64,000 nt of DNA. Origin: Spirosoma sordidisoli. Its GTDB lineage: Bacteria; Bacteroidota; Bacteroidia; Cytophagales; Spirosomataceae. How positions within the stretch are numbered: the stretch's first letter is position 1; each line of letters starts with the position of its first letter. The stretch lies in NCBI RefSeq assembly GCF_004138325.1, contig NZ_SBLB01000001.1, positions 1,621,855-1,685,854 of the forward strand, read 5' to 3'. The translations under genes and the position numbers were made by a program. The notes beneath the pieces were generated by a model. That model searched no databases. It worked only from the letters and a program-made list of their open reading frames with translations, and was not told the origin of the DNA. Shown one piece after another: positions 36,825-46,136 of the stretch.

Positions 36825-38060
36825 ATGATTCAGTACGAACAGTTTACGCTGGACAACGGCCTCCGGGTGTTTGTCCATGAAGACGCCACCACTCCCCTGG
36901 CCGCGGTCAATATACTTTACAACGTCGGCTCGCGCGACGAAGATCCCGGCCGGACCGGATTTGCGCACCTGTTCGAGCACCTGATGTTCGGCGGTTCGCA
37001 ACACATCCCGAGCTACGACGAGCCGCTGCAACGCGTAGGGGGCGAAAACAATGCTTTTACCAGCCCCGATATCACGAACTATTATATCACGCTGCCGGCC
37101 GCCAACCTCGAAACCGCCTTCTGGCTCGAGTCGGACCGGATGCTGAGCCTATCGTTCGACCCACAGGTGCTGGAGGTGCAACGGAAAGTAGTCATTGAAG
37201 AGTTCAAGCAACGGTATCTGAATCAACCATATGGCGATGTCTGGCTGAAGTTGCGCCCACTGGCTTATCAGCAACATCCATACCAATGGGCAACCATTGG
37301 CAAAGACATCAGCCACATCGAAAACGCGACCCTCGACGACGTACGGTCTTTTTTCTTCCGCTACTACCTGCCCAACAACGCGGTACTGGTCGTTGCCGGT
37401 AACGTAACCGTCGAAGAGGTAAAACAGCTATGCGCCCGCTGGTTTGCGCCCATCCCGGCCGGGGCTCCTTACGTCAGGCAGCTCCCGCAGGAAGCGGTGC
37501 AGCACGAAGCCCGCAAACTGGAAACCAGCGCCAAAGTTCCGCTCAACGCACTCTACAAAGCCTGGCACATGCCGGGTCGCTTCGAGCCGAACTTCCAGAC
37601 GACCGACCTCCTCAGCGACATGCTGGGCCGCAGTAAATCATCGCGCCTGTATCAGCAGCTCCTGCGCGACAATCCGCTTTTCAGCAACATAGGCGCGTAC
37701 ATCACCTCGTCGCTCGATCCCGGCCTGCTGGTCGTACAGGGTACGCTGAACGAAGGCATCTCGCTCGAAGAAGCCGACGCAGCGGTTGAGTCGGTTATTC
37801 AGGAGTTTATCGATCAGGCTGTTCCAGACGAAGAGCTGACCAAGGTGAAAAACCAGGCCGAAGCTACGCTGGCCTTCTCGGAGGTCGAGTTGCTGAACCG
37901 CGCCATGAACCTGGCCTACGCGGCCAACGCGGGCGATCCCGAACTGGTCAACCAGGAAGCCGCCCATATTCAGGCCGTCACACCCGACGATGTGCAGCAG
38001 ATGGCCCGGCAGGTACTGCGCCCCGAGAATTGTTCGACTTTATATTACCGCGTTGCATGA
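36825..38060 (+). CDS. M16-family zinc metallopeptidase
   Basis: A 411-residue peptidase of the pitrilysin/processing-peptidase family. The inverted zinc motif HxxEH is intact (HLFEH, residues 48-52), and the later Glu-bearing helix is also present (VVIEEFKQRYLNQPYG). No signal peptide at MIQYEQFTLD, so it may be cytoplasmic. A partner M16 subunit is not adjacent. It overlaps ispF by four bases (ATGA), so the two are translationally coupled. Confidence 0.9.
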   Translation: MIQYEQFTLDNGLRVFVHEDATTPLAAVNILYNVGSRDEDPGRTGFAHLFEHLMFGGSQHIPSYDEPLQRVGGENNAFTSPDITNYYITLPAANLETAFWLESDRMLSLSFDPQVLEVQRKVVIEEFKQRYLNQPYGDVWLKLRPLAYQQHPYQWATIGKDISHIENATLDDVRSFFFRYYLPNNAVLVVAGNVTVEEVKQLCARWFAPIPAGAPYVRQLPQEAVQHEARKLETSAKVPLNALYKAWHMPGRFEPNFQTTDLLSDMLGRSKSSRLYQQLLRDNPLFSNIGAYITSSLDPGLLVVQGTLNEGISLEEADAAVESVIQEFIDQAVPDEELTKVKNQAEATLAFSEVELLNRAMNLAYAANAGDPELVNQEAAHIQAVTPDDVQQMARQVLRPENCSTLYYRVA

Positions 38061-38533
38061 AAATCCGGGTCGGACAGGGCTACGACGTCCATAAACTCGT
38101 AGCAGGCCATCCGTTCTGGCTCGGCGGTATTCAGATTCCGCATACCCACGGCGCCTTTGGCCATTCAGATGCCGATGTTGTCTGCCACGTTTTGTGCGAC
38201 GCCCTGCTGGGGGCCGCCAACATGCGCAACATTGGTTATCATTTTTCCGATAAAGACCCGCGCTGGAAAGGCGTCGACAGTAAAGTGCTGCTGGCCGAAG
38301 TGCTGCGGATGGTGCGGGAAGCGGGGTACGAAGTCTCGAACGTCGACGTAACGGTTGTGCTGCAGGAGCCGAAGCTAAACCCGCACATCCCGGCTATGAA
38401 GACCTGCCTGGCCGGGGTCATGCAAATTCCGGAAGACGATATATCCATCAAAGCAACCACCTCCGAGCACCTCGGCTTCGTAGGTCGGCAGGAAGGCATA
38501 GCCGCCCACTGCGTAGCGCTTATTTATAAATAG
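38057..38533 (+). CDS. ispF: 2-C-methyl-D-erythritol 2,4-cyclodiphosphate synthase
   Basis: A 158-residue enzyme of the MEP isoprenoid pathway that cyclises CDP-ME 2-phosphate. Metal ligands are in GQGYDVHKL (Asp, His) and the conserved GHSDADVVCHVLCDALLGAA, and the C-terminus holds KATTSEHLGFVGRQEG. The start at 38057 (MKIRVGQGYDVH) matches the family and sits in an ATGA overlap with the M16 gene. Confidence 0.97.
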   Translation: MKIRVGQGYDVHKLVAGHPFWLGGIQIPHTHGAFGHSDADVVCHVLCDALLGAANMRNIGYHFSDKDPRWKGVDSKVLLAEVLRMVREAGYEVSNVDVTVVLQEPKLNPHIPAMKTCLAGVMQIPEDDISIKATTSEHLGFVGRQEGIAAHCVALIYK

Positions 38534-38549
38534 CCAGAACCCCGATAGT

Positions 38550-39692
38550 ATGACCCATCTAACTCTACCACCGCGTTACCTGATGGCTGCCCTCGCCCTC
38601 CTTGTGCTGAACGCCCCGATTGTGCGGGCTCAGAAACCGGCCGATATGCCGCTGGGGTTCGAGGAGTACGATCCGGTATCGACGCTGAAGGTACCCGAGC
38701 ATAAGCTGACCCGCGCCAAGTTTCCGTTTATCGATGTGCACAACCATCAGTTCCAGATGGACAAGGCCGACCTGCGGCCGCTGGTGGCCCAGATGGACAG
38801 CCTCAACATGCAGGTGATGGTAAACCTGAGCGGGCGCGGCTGGGGCAACGTAGCCGAAAATACCCGGTTCTTTACCGCAGCGGCCACCAATATCCAGAAA
38901 ACGAATCCGAAACGGCTTATCCTGTTCTCCAACATCAACTTCGATGACATTGGCAAGGCGGGCTGGACCGATGAGGCCGTAAAAACGCTCGAGGCCGACG
39001 TGAAAGCCGGAGCCAAAGGGCTGAAGATTTACAAATCGCTGGGTTTTAGCGTGAAAGATGAAAAAGGCCAGCGCATTCGGGTCGATGATCCGCGACTGGA
39101 CCCGATCTGGGCCAAATGCGGACAGCTGGGCATTCCGGTGCTGATCCATACAGCCGACCCGAAATCGTTCTGGGACCCGATGGATCGCTATAATGAGCGC
39201 TGGCTCGAACTCAAACTCCATGCCGGCCGCAAACGCTCGCCCAATGACCCCGTTCCCTGGGAGAAGCTCATTGCCGAACAGCACAACGTTTTTCGGAAGC
39301 ACCCCAAAACGACCTTCATCAACGCACACATGGGCTGGTACCCCAATGACCTGGCCAAACTGGACAGTTTGATGCAGGTATTCCCGAACATGAACGTCGA
39401 GATTGGAGCTGTCATTGCCGAGCTGGGCCGTCAGCCACGGGCCTCACGCCAGTTCTTCGAGAAGTATCAGGACCGGATTCTGTTCGGTAAAGACAGCTGG
39501 GTGCCGAGCGAATACGCTACCTATTTCCGGGTGCTTGAAACCAACGACGAGTACTTTCCTTACCACAAAAAATACCACGCGTTCTGGCGTATGTACGGCA
39601 TGGGACTGCCCGACGAGATTCTCAAGAAAATCTATTACAAGAATGCATTGCGGATTATTCCGGGGCTGGACAAAAGCCAGTTTCCGCAATAA
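38550..39692 (+). CDS. Secreted amidohydrolase-family protein
   Basis: A 380-residue metal-dependent hydrolase (amidohydrolase-2-like) with a signal peptide (about 1-27, ending VRAQ). The metal motif DVHNH appears early (FPFIDVHNHQF), and LIHTADP and FINAHMGW supply further His ligands. A later Asp in FGKDSWVPSEY fits the conserved position. Substrate unknown. The genes downstream are closely packed and on the same strand. Confidence 0.85.
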   Translation: MTHLTLPPRYLMAALALLVLNAPIVRAQKPADMPLGFEEYDPVSTLKVPEHKLTRAKFPFIDVHNHQFQMDKADLRPLVAQMDSLNMQVMVNLSGRGWGNVAENTRFFTAAATNIQKTNPKRLILFSNINFDDIGKAGWTDEAVKTLEADVKAGAKGLKIYKSLGFSVKDEKGQRIRVDDPRLDPIWAKCGQLGIPVLIHTADPKSFWDPMDRYNERWLELKLHAGRKRSPNDPVPWEKLIAEQHNVFRKHPKTTFINAHMGWYPNDLAKLDSLMQVFPNMNVEIGAVIAELGRQPRASRQFFEKYQDRILFGKDSWVPSEYATYFRVLETNDEYFPYHKKYHAFWRMYGMGLPDEILKKIYYKNALRIIPGLDKSQFPQ

Positions 39693-39752
39693 GTACCATT
39701 GATGTGTTACTATAGGTCAAGTCATACCGTCGTATTCACCAAAGGAAACCCG

Positions 39753-40460
39753 ATGACCCTGCTTCGCCACTGTTTTTTCTATCTGTTCGTCCTGATCGGC
39801 CCGTTATCCGCCCGGGCGCAGAACCTGTCGACCGACGACTTTGAGCACCAGCTGAAGAAAACGCCCGGCGCCCAGCTCCTCGACGTCAGAACCCCCGGTG
39901 AATTCGGCGGTGGCCACCTGCCGGGCGCTACGAACCTCGATTTCCGGAACCCCGCTTTCGGACAGAATCTGACAGCCCTTGACAAGACCAAACCCGTCTA
40001 TGTCTACTGCCTCTCGGGCGGGCGCTCGGCCGAAGCAGCCAAACTGATGCGCGAACAGGGGTTTTCATCGGTCTATGAGTTGCAGGGCGGCTATCTGAAG
40101 TGGACCACCAAACTGAAACCGATCGAAGGGGCCAAAGCCAGCCCGACTGCCAAAGCCGTTACCCCTGCCGAGCTGAAAGCGTTATCGGCCAGCAATCGGC
40201 TCGTCCTGGTCGACTTCTACGCGCCCTGGTGTGCGCCCTGCCAGAAAATGATGCCGATCATGGAGCAGCTGCAAACCCAGTACGCGGGTAAAGTGCTGGT
40301 GGTTAAAGCCGATGCCGACGCCAGCAAAGCCCTGATGCAGGCCTATCAGGTCGACGAAATTCCGACCCTCCTCCTGCTCAAACAGGGCAAGCTGACCGAG
40401 CGGCTGATCGGCCTTCAATCGGCTGCTTACCTGACCGACCTGCTCGATAAAAACCTGTGA
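39753..40460 (+). CDS. Secreted rhodanese-thioredoxin fusion
   Basis: A 235-residue periplasmic protein: signal peptide (about 1-22), rhodanese domain with active-site Cys86 (VYVYCLSGGRS), a short linker, then a thioredoxin domain with WCAPC (Cys160, Cys163). The two redox/sulfur activities are in one chain. Start is the ATG at 39753 (MTLLRHCFFYLF); the frame extends further upstream but without a leader. Confidence 0.88.
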   Translation: MTLLRHCFFYLFVLIGPLSARAQNLSTDDFEHQLKKTPGAQLLDVRTPGEFGGGHLPGATNLDFRNPAFGQNLTALDKTKPVYVYCLSGGRSAEAAKLMREQGFSSVYELQGGYLKWTTKLKPIEGAKASPTAKAVTPAELKALSASNRLVLVDFYAPWCAPCQKMMPIMEQLQTQYAGKVLVVKADADASKALMQAYQVDEIPTLLLLKQGKLTERLIGLQSAAYLTDLLDKNL

Positions 40461-40470
40461 CCCGCCGTCA

Positions 40471-41586
40471 ATGATCATTACCCGAATCAACCTCTACGCC
40501 TACAACATCCCGCTTAAAGCCCCTATTGCTATTTCGCTGGGCACCATCGACAGCGCCCGGAATATACTGGTCGAAATTCAGACCAGCGACGGGCTGACAG
40601 GCTGGGGCGAAGGGTCGCCGTTCTGGATGATCGTTGGCGAAACGCAGGCATCGGGTATGGCGGCTGCACAGGATATGGCCCGGCTGCTGCTGAACCGCAA
40701 TCCGCTCGATATTGAAGGATGCGTAACCACACTGACGCGCTATCTGCCCGGCCACGTCACCACCCGATCGGCCTTCGACATGGCCCTGTATGACCTGGCT
40801 GCTAAAGCCGCCAACATGCCGCTGTACCAATTTCTGGGTGGCTCCCGGCGCTCGCTGGTCACGGACGAAACGATCTATATCAACACCCCCGAACGCATGG
40901 TCGACGACGCGTTGCGGATTCAGGCCAATGGGGGCGAAGCAATCAAGGTCAAACTCGGTACCAGCCGGGTCGACGACATCCGTCGGGTAGAAGCCATCCG
41001 GACCGCCATTGGCGACACTACCCCCATCCGGACCGACGCCAACCAGGGCTGGGACGTGGTTACCGCCCAGGCCGTCCTGCGAGCCATCGGCGGCTGGAAC
41101 GTACAATATTGCGAACAGCCCATCCGGCGACACGACATTGCAGGTCTGCGACAGATTCGGCGCTGTTCGCCGGTACCGCTCATGGCCGACGAAAGCCTGT
41201 TCGATGCTACCGACGCCATCCGGCTCGTTCGGGATGAAGCGGTCGATTATTTCAACATCAAACTGGCCAAAAGCGGAGGAATCTTTGACGCGCTGGCCAT
41301 TAATGCCATTGCCGAAGCCAGCGGCATTGCCTGCATGATTGGCTGTATGTCGGAGTCACGGCTGGCGCTTACGGCCAACGCGCACTTCGCAGCAGCCCGG
41401 CAAAACGTTCGTTTCTGTGACCTCGACGCCTGTTTTGAGCATGCTATCGACCCCGTACAGGGCGGTATCGTATACCGGGGCTACCAGATCGAGCTGTCTG
41501 ACGCGCCCGGTATCGGTGCAGAGGTTGACCCCGCGTTTCTGAGCAGGCTGGAAACAATCGCCATCAGCAGCAGTACGGCCTTATGA
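40471..41586 (+). CDS. Enolase-superfamily dipeptide epimerase-like protein
   Basis: A 371-residue member of the muconate-lactonizing/enolase superfamily. It shows KVK (Lys159, Lys161), DANQGW (Asp189), the metal ligands Glu215 (CEQP) and Asp240 (ADES), and NIKLAKSGG with Lys264/Lys267, plus IGCMSES. This pattern resembles L-Ala-D/L-Glu epimerase, which recycles peptidoglycan peptides. Substrate specificity needs assay. It overlaps the next gene by four bases. Confidence 0.82.
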   Translation: MIITRINLYAYNIPLKAPIAISLGTIDSARNILVEIQTSDGLTGWGEGSPFWMIVGETQASGMAAAQDMARLLLNRNPLDIEGCVTTLTRYLPGHVTTRSAFDMALYDLAAKAANMPLYQFLGGSRRSLVTDETIYINTPERMVDDALRIQANGGEAIKVKLGTSRVDDIRRVEAIRTAIGDTTPIRTDANQGWDVVTAQAVLRAIGGWNVQYCEQPIRRHDIAGLRQIRRCSPVPLMADESLFDATDAIRLVRDEAVDYFNIKLAKSGGIFDALAINAIAEASGIACMIGCMSESRLALTANAHFAAARQNVRFCDLDACFEHAIDPVQGGIVYRGYQIELSDAPGIGAEVDPAFLSRLETIAISSSTAL

Positions 41587-42263
41587 ATACCATCCCGCCT
41601 GACCGCCGGTTTGCGCTGCTTTTCGCCCTCGTCACCGGGCTGGAGCTGGTGGGCGATCTGGCGCCGATCCGGTGGCTGCACTACATCAGCAAGCCGCTCA
41701 TTGTTGGGCTGCTACTGGCCTGGTCATGGCGGCACCGGCGGGTTGGCGGACTACCGATGACAATCTTGCGTATTAGTCTCGTTTTTGCGTTACTGGGCGA
41801 TGTGTTCCTGATGATCCGGGAAGTCGATCTGTTTGGCCTCGGGCTGGCTTCGTTTCTGATCATGCAACTCGGCTACTGCGTTGTGTTCCGAATGCGGGGA
41901 GCAGGGCAGTCCGTTTCGCTACCGACGGCTGGTCTGCTGGCGCTGCCGTTCGTCGTCTACGCAGGCATTTTTCTGCTGATTCTGCAGCCGACGTTCCGAA
42001 CCACCCCCGCCCTGAACGGCCTCTGGACCCCGGTTGTTGTTTATATTGTTTGTATCAGCACCATGGGCCTGCTGGCTGCGCTACGCCGGGGACAGCCGGG
42101 CTACGGCCCCGTATTGATCGGGGCGCTGCTGTTCATGGCGTCAGACTCGGCCATTGCGGTCAATGCCTTCCTAACGCCTTTTGCCGGAGCCACTGTATTC
42201 ATTATGAGTACGTACGCAGCGGCCCAATACCTGATCGTTACCCATATTCACCCCACCCAATGA
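41583..42263 (+). CDS. YhhN/TMEM86-family lysoplasmalogenase-like membrane protein
   Basis: A 226-residue polytopic membrane protein, about eight hydrophobic segments, of the YhhN family. Members such as human TMEM86B hydrolyse lysoplasmalogens. Typical features: HYISKPLIVGLLL, LLGDVFLM and LMASDSAIAVNAF. The bacterial physiological substrate is uncertain. Starts in an ATGA overlap with the epimerase stop. Confidence 0.8.
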   Translation: MNTIPPDRRFALLFALVTGLELVGDLAPIRWLHYISKPLIVGLLLAWSWRHRRVGGLPMTILRISLVFALLGDVFLMIREVDLFGLGLASFLIMQLGYCVVFRMRGAGQSVSLPTAGLLALPFVVYAGIFLLILQPTFRTTPALNGLWTPVVVYIVCISTMGLLAALRRGQPGYGPVLIGALLFMASDSAIAVNAFLTPFAGATVFIMSTYAAAQYLIVTHIHPTQ

Positions 42264-42826
42264 TTACTATTACACTAGCTCAGACAGATGACGACCTGCG
42301 CGGCATACTGGCCCTGCAACAAAAAAACCTTGTCCGCCACCTACCGGCCGATGTGCAGGCCAACCAGGGCTTCGTCACCCTTCAGTATAGCCTCGACCAG
42401 ATGCAGCAGATGCACGCCGTGGCCCCGAGCGTTGTAGCCAAAGATGGCGACCAGATTGTGGGTTACGCCATTACCTCGGCGCCCGAGACACGTGCGTTCA
42501 TACCGGAGCTGGGCTCTCTCTTCGACCAGATCTACTCGCTGACCTACGAGGGGCAGCTGCTGAGTCAGTACCCCTATTACGTGATGGGGCAGGTTTGCGT
42601 GGCTGACACTCACCGCGGCCAGGGTATTTTCGACCGGCTTTACGAGCACCACCGGGCTATGTACAGCCACCGCTACCGGATGCTCATTACCGACATCTCG
42701 ATTCGGAATACCCGCTCCTTCCGCGCGCATGAACGTGTGGGGTTCCACCCTGTTCACCAGTTCTACGAACCCGGCGCGGGCGAAACCTGGATCGTTGTCG
42801 TGTGGGACTGGCAGTTGCCGGGCTGA
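42260..42826 (+). CDS. GNAT-family acetyltransferase
   Basis: A 188-residue GNAT protein: the acetyl-CoA motif is seen in VCVADTHRGQGIFDRLYEHH and the C-terminal strand in RNTRSFRAHERVGF. It starts at 42260 in an ATGA overlap with the preceding gene. Substrate unknown. Confidence 0.82.
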   Translation: MITITLAQTDDDLRGILALQQKNLVRHLPADVQANQGFVTLQYSLDQMQQMHAVAPSVVAKDGDQIVGYAITSAPETRAFIPELGSLFDQIYSLTYEGQLLSQYPYYVMGQVCVADTHRGQGIFDRLYEHHRAMYSHRYRMLITDISIRNTRSFRAHERVGFHPVHQFYEPGAGETWIVVVWDWQLPG

Positions 42827-42897
42827 GTGGGTAGAAACAAACCCGGCCCGCGTTCTTTCCTGGTAAGACCCCTTTCACCGATTTATTGGCCTGTTCC

Positions 42898-44181
42898 ATG
42901 CGTTTCGTTCTTCCGTTCCTGCTCGTAACGACTACCCTGCTCGCTCAGACCCGACCACAGGTTTTTACCCCCGCCCGCACACCCACCGAGGCTGGTTTCT
43001 CGGCTGAGCGGCTCAAGCGGCTCGACACCTTCCTGCAAGGGTTAGTTGACCAGGGTATTGCCCCCAATGCGGTTACGTTCGTGGCCCGTCGGGGTAAAGT
43101 GGTTCATTACAAAGCGTTCGGGTACAGCAACCTGGAGAAGAAGACGCCCCTCAAACGCGACGACATCTACCGCATTGCTTCGCAGTCAAAAGCCATTACG
43201 ACGGTAGCGCTGATGACACTGTTTGAAGAGGAACGGTTTCTGCTCGATGATCCCATCAGCAAGTACATACCGGCGTTTAAGAATCCTAAGGTACTGGTTC
43301 GGTACGACCGCAAAAACCCCACCGGTGGCAGCTACGAGACCCGGCCGGCCCGGAGTGAGATTACCATTCGCCAGCTGCTGAGCCACAACGCCGGTATTCC
43401 TTACGAACATCCCCTCGATCAGCGACCGGAGTTCAGGGTGCCGTTCTTCAACTCGACTGCGCCCGACAAACTCGAAGACGCCATAAACCGGCTCGCGGCC
43501 CGCCCCCTGCTCAACGACCCCGGCACCGACTCGACCGGCAAAGGCTTCGTTTACGGCCTCAACACCGACATCATTGGGCGGCTGGTTGAGGTGCTGGCCA
43601 ACAAACCCCTCGATGTCGTCCTGCGCGAACGGGTACTCGACCCGCTGGGTATGACCGACACCTATTTCTACCTCCCGCCCGGCAAGAGCAGTCGCCTGGT
43701 TGAACTGTACGACAAAGGCAGTGCCGATAAACCGCTGGTGCTGCACCCAAATGAAACCTACCGGCAGTATGCCGTTTCGGGAGCTAGGACCTATTTCTCG
43801 GGTGGTGCGGGCCTGGTCAGCACCGTAGAAGACTACGCCCGGTTCTGCCAGATGCTGCTCAACGGCGGCACGTTCAACAACCGGCGCATCCTGGGTCGGA
43901 AAACCGTTGAGATGATGGTTCGTAATCAGATCGGCGCGGCCGAGGTCTGGGATCGGCGCGATAAGTTCGGGCTGGGGTTCCAGCTCATTACCGAAGGCAC
44001 CCACTATGGCGATCAGTCTACGCCGGGTTCGTACACCTGGGGAGGTATGTATTGTTCGGAGTTTACCATCGACCCCAAAGAAGAACTGATTCTGCTCGTT
44101 TTCACCAACGTTCAACCCTACGCCCACTACAGCGACTTCGTCCGCAAGTTCCGCACCGCCGTTTATCAGGCCCTGGAATAG
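42898..44181 (+). CDS. Secreted serine hydrolase (beta-lactamase / PBP-like)
   Basis: A 427-residue class C beta-lactamase-fold hydrolase with a signal peptide (about 1-16, ending LLAQ). The catalytic SxxK is Ser95-Gln-Ser-Lys98 (RIASQSKAIT). A Tyr-containing second motif (VYGLNTDIIGRLVE) follows. Family members act on D-amino acid peptides, esters or beta-lactams. The start at 42898 gives the signal peptide; the TTG at 42886 is less likely. Confidence 0.87.
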   Translation: MRFVLPFLLVTTTLLAQTRPQVFTPARTPTEAGFSAERLKRLDTFLQGLVDQGIAPNAVTFVARRGKVVHYKAFGYSNLEKKTPLKRDDIYRIASQSKAITTVALMTLFEEERFLLDDPISKYIPAFKNPKVLVRYDRKNPTGGSYETRPARSEITIRQLLSHNAGIPYEHPLDQRPEFRVPFFNSTAPDKLEDAINRLAARPLLNDPGTDSTGKGFVYGLNTDIIGRLVEVLANKPLDVVLRERVLDPLGMTDTYFYLPPGKSSRLVELYDKGSADKPLVLHPNETYRQYAVSGARTYFSGGAGLVSTVEDYARFCQMLLNGGTFNNRRILGRKTVEMMVRNQIGAAEVWDRRDKFGLGFQLITEGTHYGDQSTPGSYTWGGMYCSEFTIDPKEELILLVFTNVQPYAHYSDFVRKFRTAVYQALE

Positions 44182-44217
44182 ATCTGGAATAGATTTCGTA
44201 TGGCCAGTTGACGGGAC

Positions 44218-44250
44218 TTGACAGAAAAGCATTGGAGACAGGTATTTTTG
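44218..44250 (+). promoter_or_regulatory. Promoter of the aminopeptidase gene
   Basis: TTG (44218-44220), 22-base spacing, then TATTTTTG (44243-44250), 20 bases before the ATG at 44271. This supports the start chosen there. Confidence 0.6.
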
Positions 44251-44270
44251 CCCTTATCTTTTTCCAACCG

Positions 44271-45317
44271 ATGCGTAAAAAAATTGCTCTTATCGTAGTG
44301 GGGGTACTGGCCGTTCTGCTGGTCTGGCAGTGGGAGTATGTCAGCTATGGCTACAGGCAGGCCAGAGGTCAGCTCCGAATCATGCTCAACACCCAACCGG
44401 TAGCGGAGGTGCTGGCCAACCCGGCCTACCCCGACTCGTTGAAACAGAAAATAGAACTTATCCGCGAAATCAAGCGTTTTGCCATTGATTCGTTGCGGCT
44501 CGATCCATCGGGCAGTTACGAATCGTTTTACGATCTGAAAGGCCAGCCGCTGATGTGGATGCTGATTGGATCTGAAAAATACAGGCTTGTACCGGTCGAA
44601 TATCACATTCCGATATTGGGCACGTTTTCGTATAAAGGCTTTTTCGACCGCGACCGGCTCACAGAAGCGGATACGGCCTTACGAAAGCAAGGGTACGATA
44701 CCCGAATCAGTGAAGTAGCGGCCTACTCGACATTAGGATTTTTTAAAGAACCTATCCTGTCGAATATGCTCTCCCGAACGGAAGGTAGCCTCGCTGAACT
44801 GATCATTCACGAGCTTACTCACGGCACGCTCTTTGTGAAAGATAACCTGGAGTACAACGAAAACCTGGCCGATTTTGTGGGCGAGTACGGTGCCCAGCGA
44901 TTTCTGGCCCGGAAGTACGGCGTTAACTCTACTATTTATAAAGACTATCTGGCATCAAAAGTGTACTACGAGCGCTACGACGATCACGTACTGAGAGGTA
45001 CCCAGGCGCTCGACAGCCTGTACGGGACGTTTAAACCCCAGACGGCCGAGACAGTCAAAGATTCATTGAAGTGGAAAATGATCCGGCAAATCGTCAGTTC
45101 GGCGGATACATTGACTGATGAGCGAAGTCTTTCAGGCGTTCGTTCAGTAAAAAAGAGACAATTGAGCAAACTAAACCTACCGAATAATGCGTATTTTATT
45201 GGCTACCTCACCTACCGGAAACAGCAGAATCGGTTCCGGCAGGAGTTTGAAAGCCAGTTCAACAGCGATTTCGGGCGGTATCTGACATACCTGAAACAAA
45301 CCTATCCATCTTTGTAA
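44271..45317 (+). CDS. Predicted aminopeptidase (HExxH metalloprotease)
   Basis: A 348-residue membrane-anchored metalloprotease of the COG4324-type predicted aminopeptidases. One N-terminal hydrophobic segment (about 4-20) is followed by a periplasmic domain; the zinc motif HELTH is at residues 180-184, with ENLADFVGEYGAQRF beyond it supplying a likely third ligand. ATG at 44271 is preferred because a promoter lies upstream. Peptide substrate unknown. Confidence 0.85.
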   Translation: MRKKIALIVVGVLAVLLVWQWEYVSYGYRQARGQLRIMLNTQPVAEVLANPAYPDSLKQKIELIREIKRFAIDSLRLDPSGSYESFYDLKGQPLMWMLIGSEKYRLVPVEYHIPILGTFSYKGFFDRDRLTEADTALRKQGYDTRISEVAAYSTLGFFKEPILSNMLSRTEGSLAELIIHELTHGTLFVKDNLEYNENLADFVGEYGAQRFLARKYGVNSTIYKDYLASKVYYERYDDHVLRGTQALDSLYGTFKPQTAETVKDSLKWKMIRQIVSSADTLTDERSLSGVRSVKKRQLSKLNLPNNAYFIGYLTYRKQQNRFRQEFESQFNSDFGRYLTYLKQTYPSL

Positions 45318-45347
45318 GTGAGGTCCGGCCAACGGGCTGTTGTTGCT

Positions 45348-46136
45348 ATGAAGAAGTATTTGATTGGTCTTGGTGTTATTTCGGTGCTGGCAACGGGCTT
45401 TACAGCACTGAATAGCTACCGGCGTGTGGTCAACACGAGCTTTGGGCCGGGCGAACATCTGGAGTACCGGGTTCACTACGGGTTTCTGAACGCTGCCGAA
45501 GCCATCGTAGACGTTAGTCCAACCCTGTACAAAGTAAACGACCGCGCCTGCTACCGCGTCAACGTTGACGGGCGGACCGTAGGGGCGTTTGACCTCGTTA
45601 CACGGATCCGCGATACCTGGCGGTCGTATATCGATACGTCGGCCATCCTGCCCCAGAAATTCTATACCAGCCTTCAGGAAAACAGCTACCGCAAGGAAGA
45701 AAACATTACGTTCAACCACGCAGCCAATACGGTAAAAGCGGAAGAGCGGACCGAGCGCGATACCTTTAAGGTACCCGATAATGTACACGACTTCATCAGC
45801 GGCTACTATTTCCTGCGGACGATCGACTTCAACCACATGGCGAACGGGCAGGTGCTCGAAGTACCCGCTTTCTACGACGATACGGTCTATAACATGAAGG
45901 TGCGGTATCGGGGCAAAACGGTCGTTAAAACCAAACAGGGCAAAATCAACGTGATCCGGCTCAACCCGGTATTGCCCCAGAACAAGCTCTTTAAAGACGA
46001 AGAGTCGATCCGGATTTTTGTGTCCGACGATACCAACAAAGTACCTGTCAAAGTTGAGGTAGATCTGTGGGTGGGGTCTATGGTGATGGATCTGCGCCAG
46101 AACAGCGGTCTCAAACAGCCCTTACGCTTCTTCTAG
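45348..46136 (+). CDS. DUF3108-family secreted protein
   Basis: A 262-residue protein with an N-terminal hydrophobic leader and a DUF3108 domain (FGPGEHLEYRVHYGFLNAAEAIVDV and further beta strands). The family is of unknown function, possibly lipoprotein-like or outer-membrane-associated. It follows the aminopeptidase after 30 bases and overlaps the stop of the convergent kinase gene by four bases. Confidence 0.85.
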   Translation: MKKYLIGLGVISVLATGFTALNSYRRVVNTSFGPGEHLEYRVHYGFLNAAEAIVDVSPTLYKVNDRACYRVNVDGRTVGAFDLVTRIRDTWRSYIDTSAILPQKFYTSLQENSYRKEENITFNHAANTVKAEERTERDTFKVPDNVHDFISGYYFLRTIDFNHMANGQVLEVPAFYDDTVYNMKVRYRGKTVVKTKQGKINVIRLNPVLPQNKLFKDEESIRIFVSDDTNKVPVKVEVDLWVGSMVMDLRQNSGLKQPLRFF

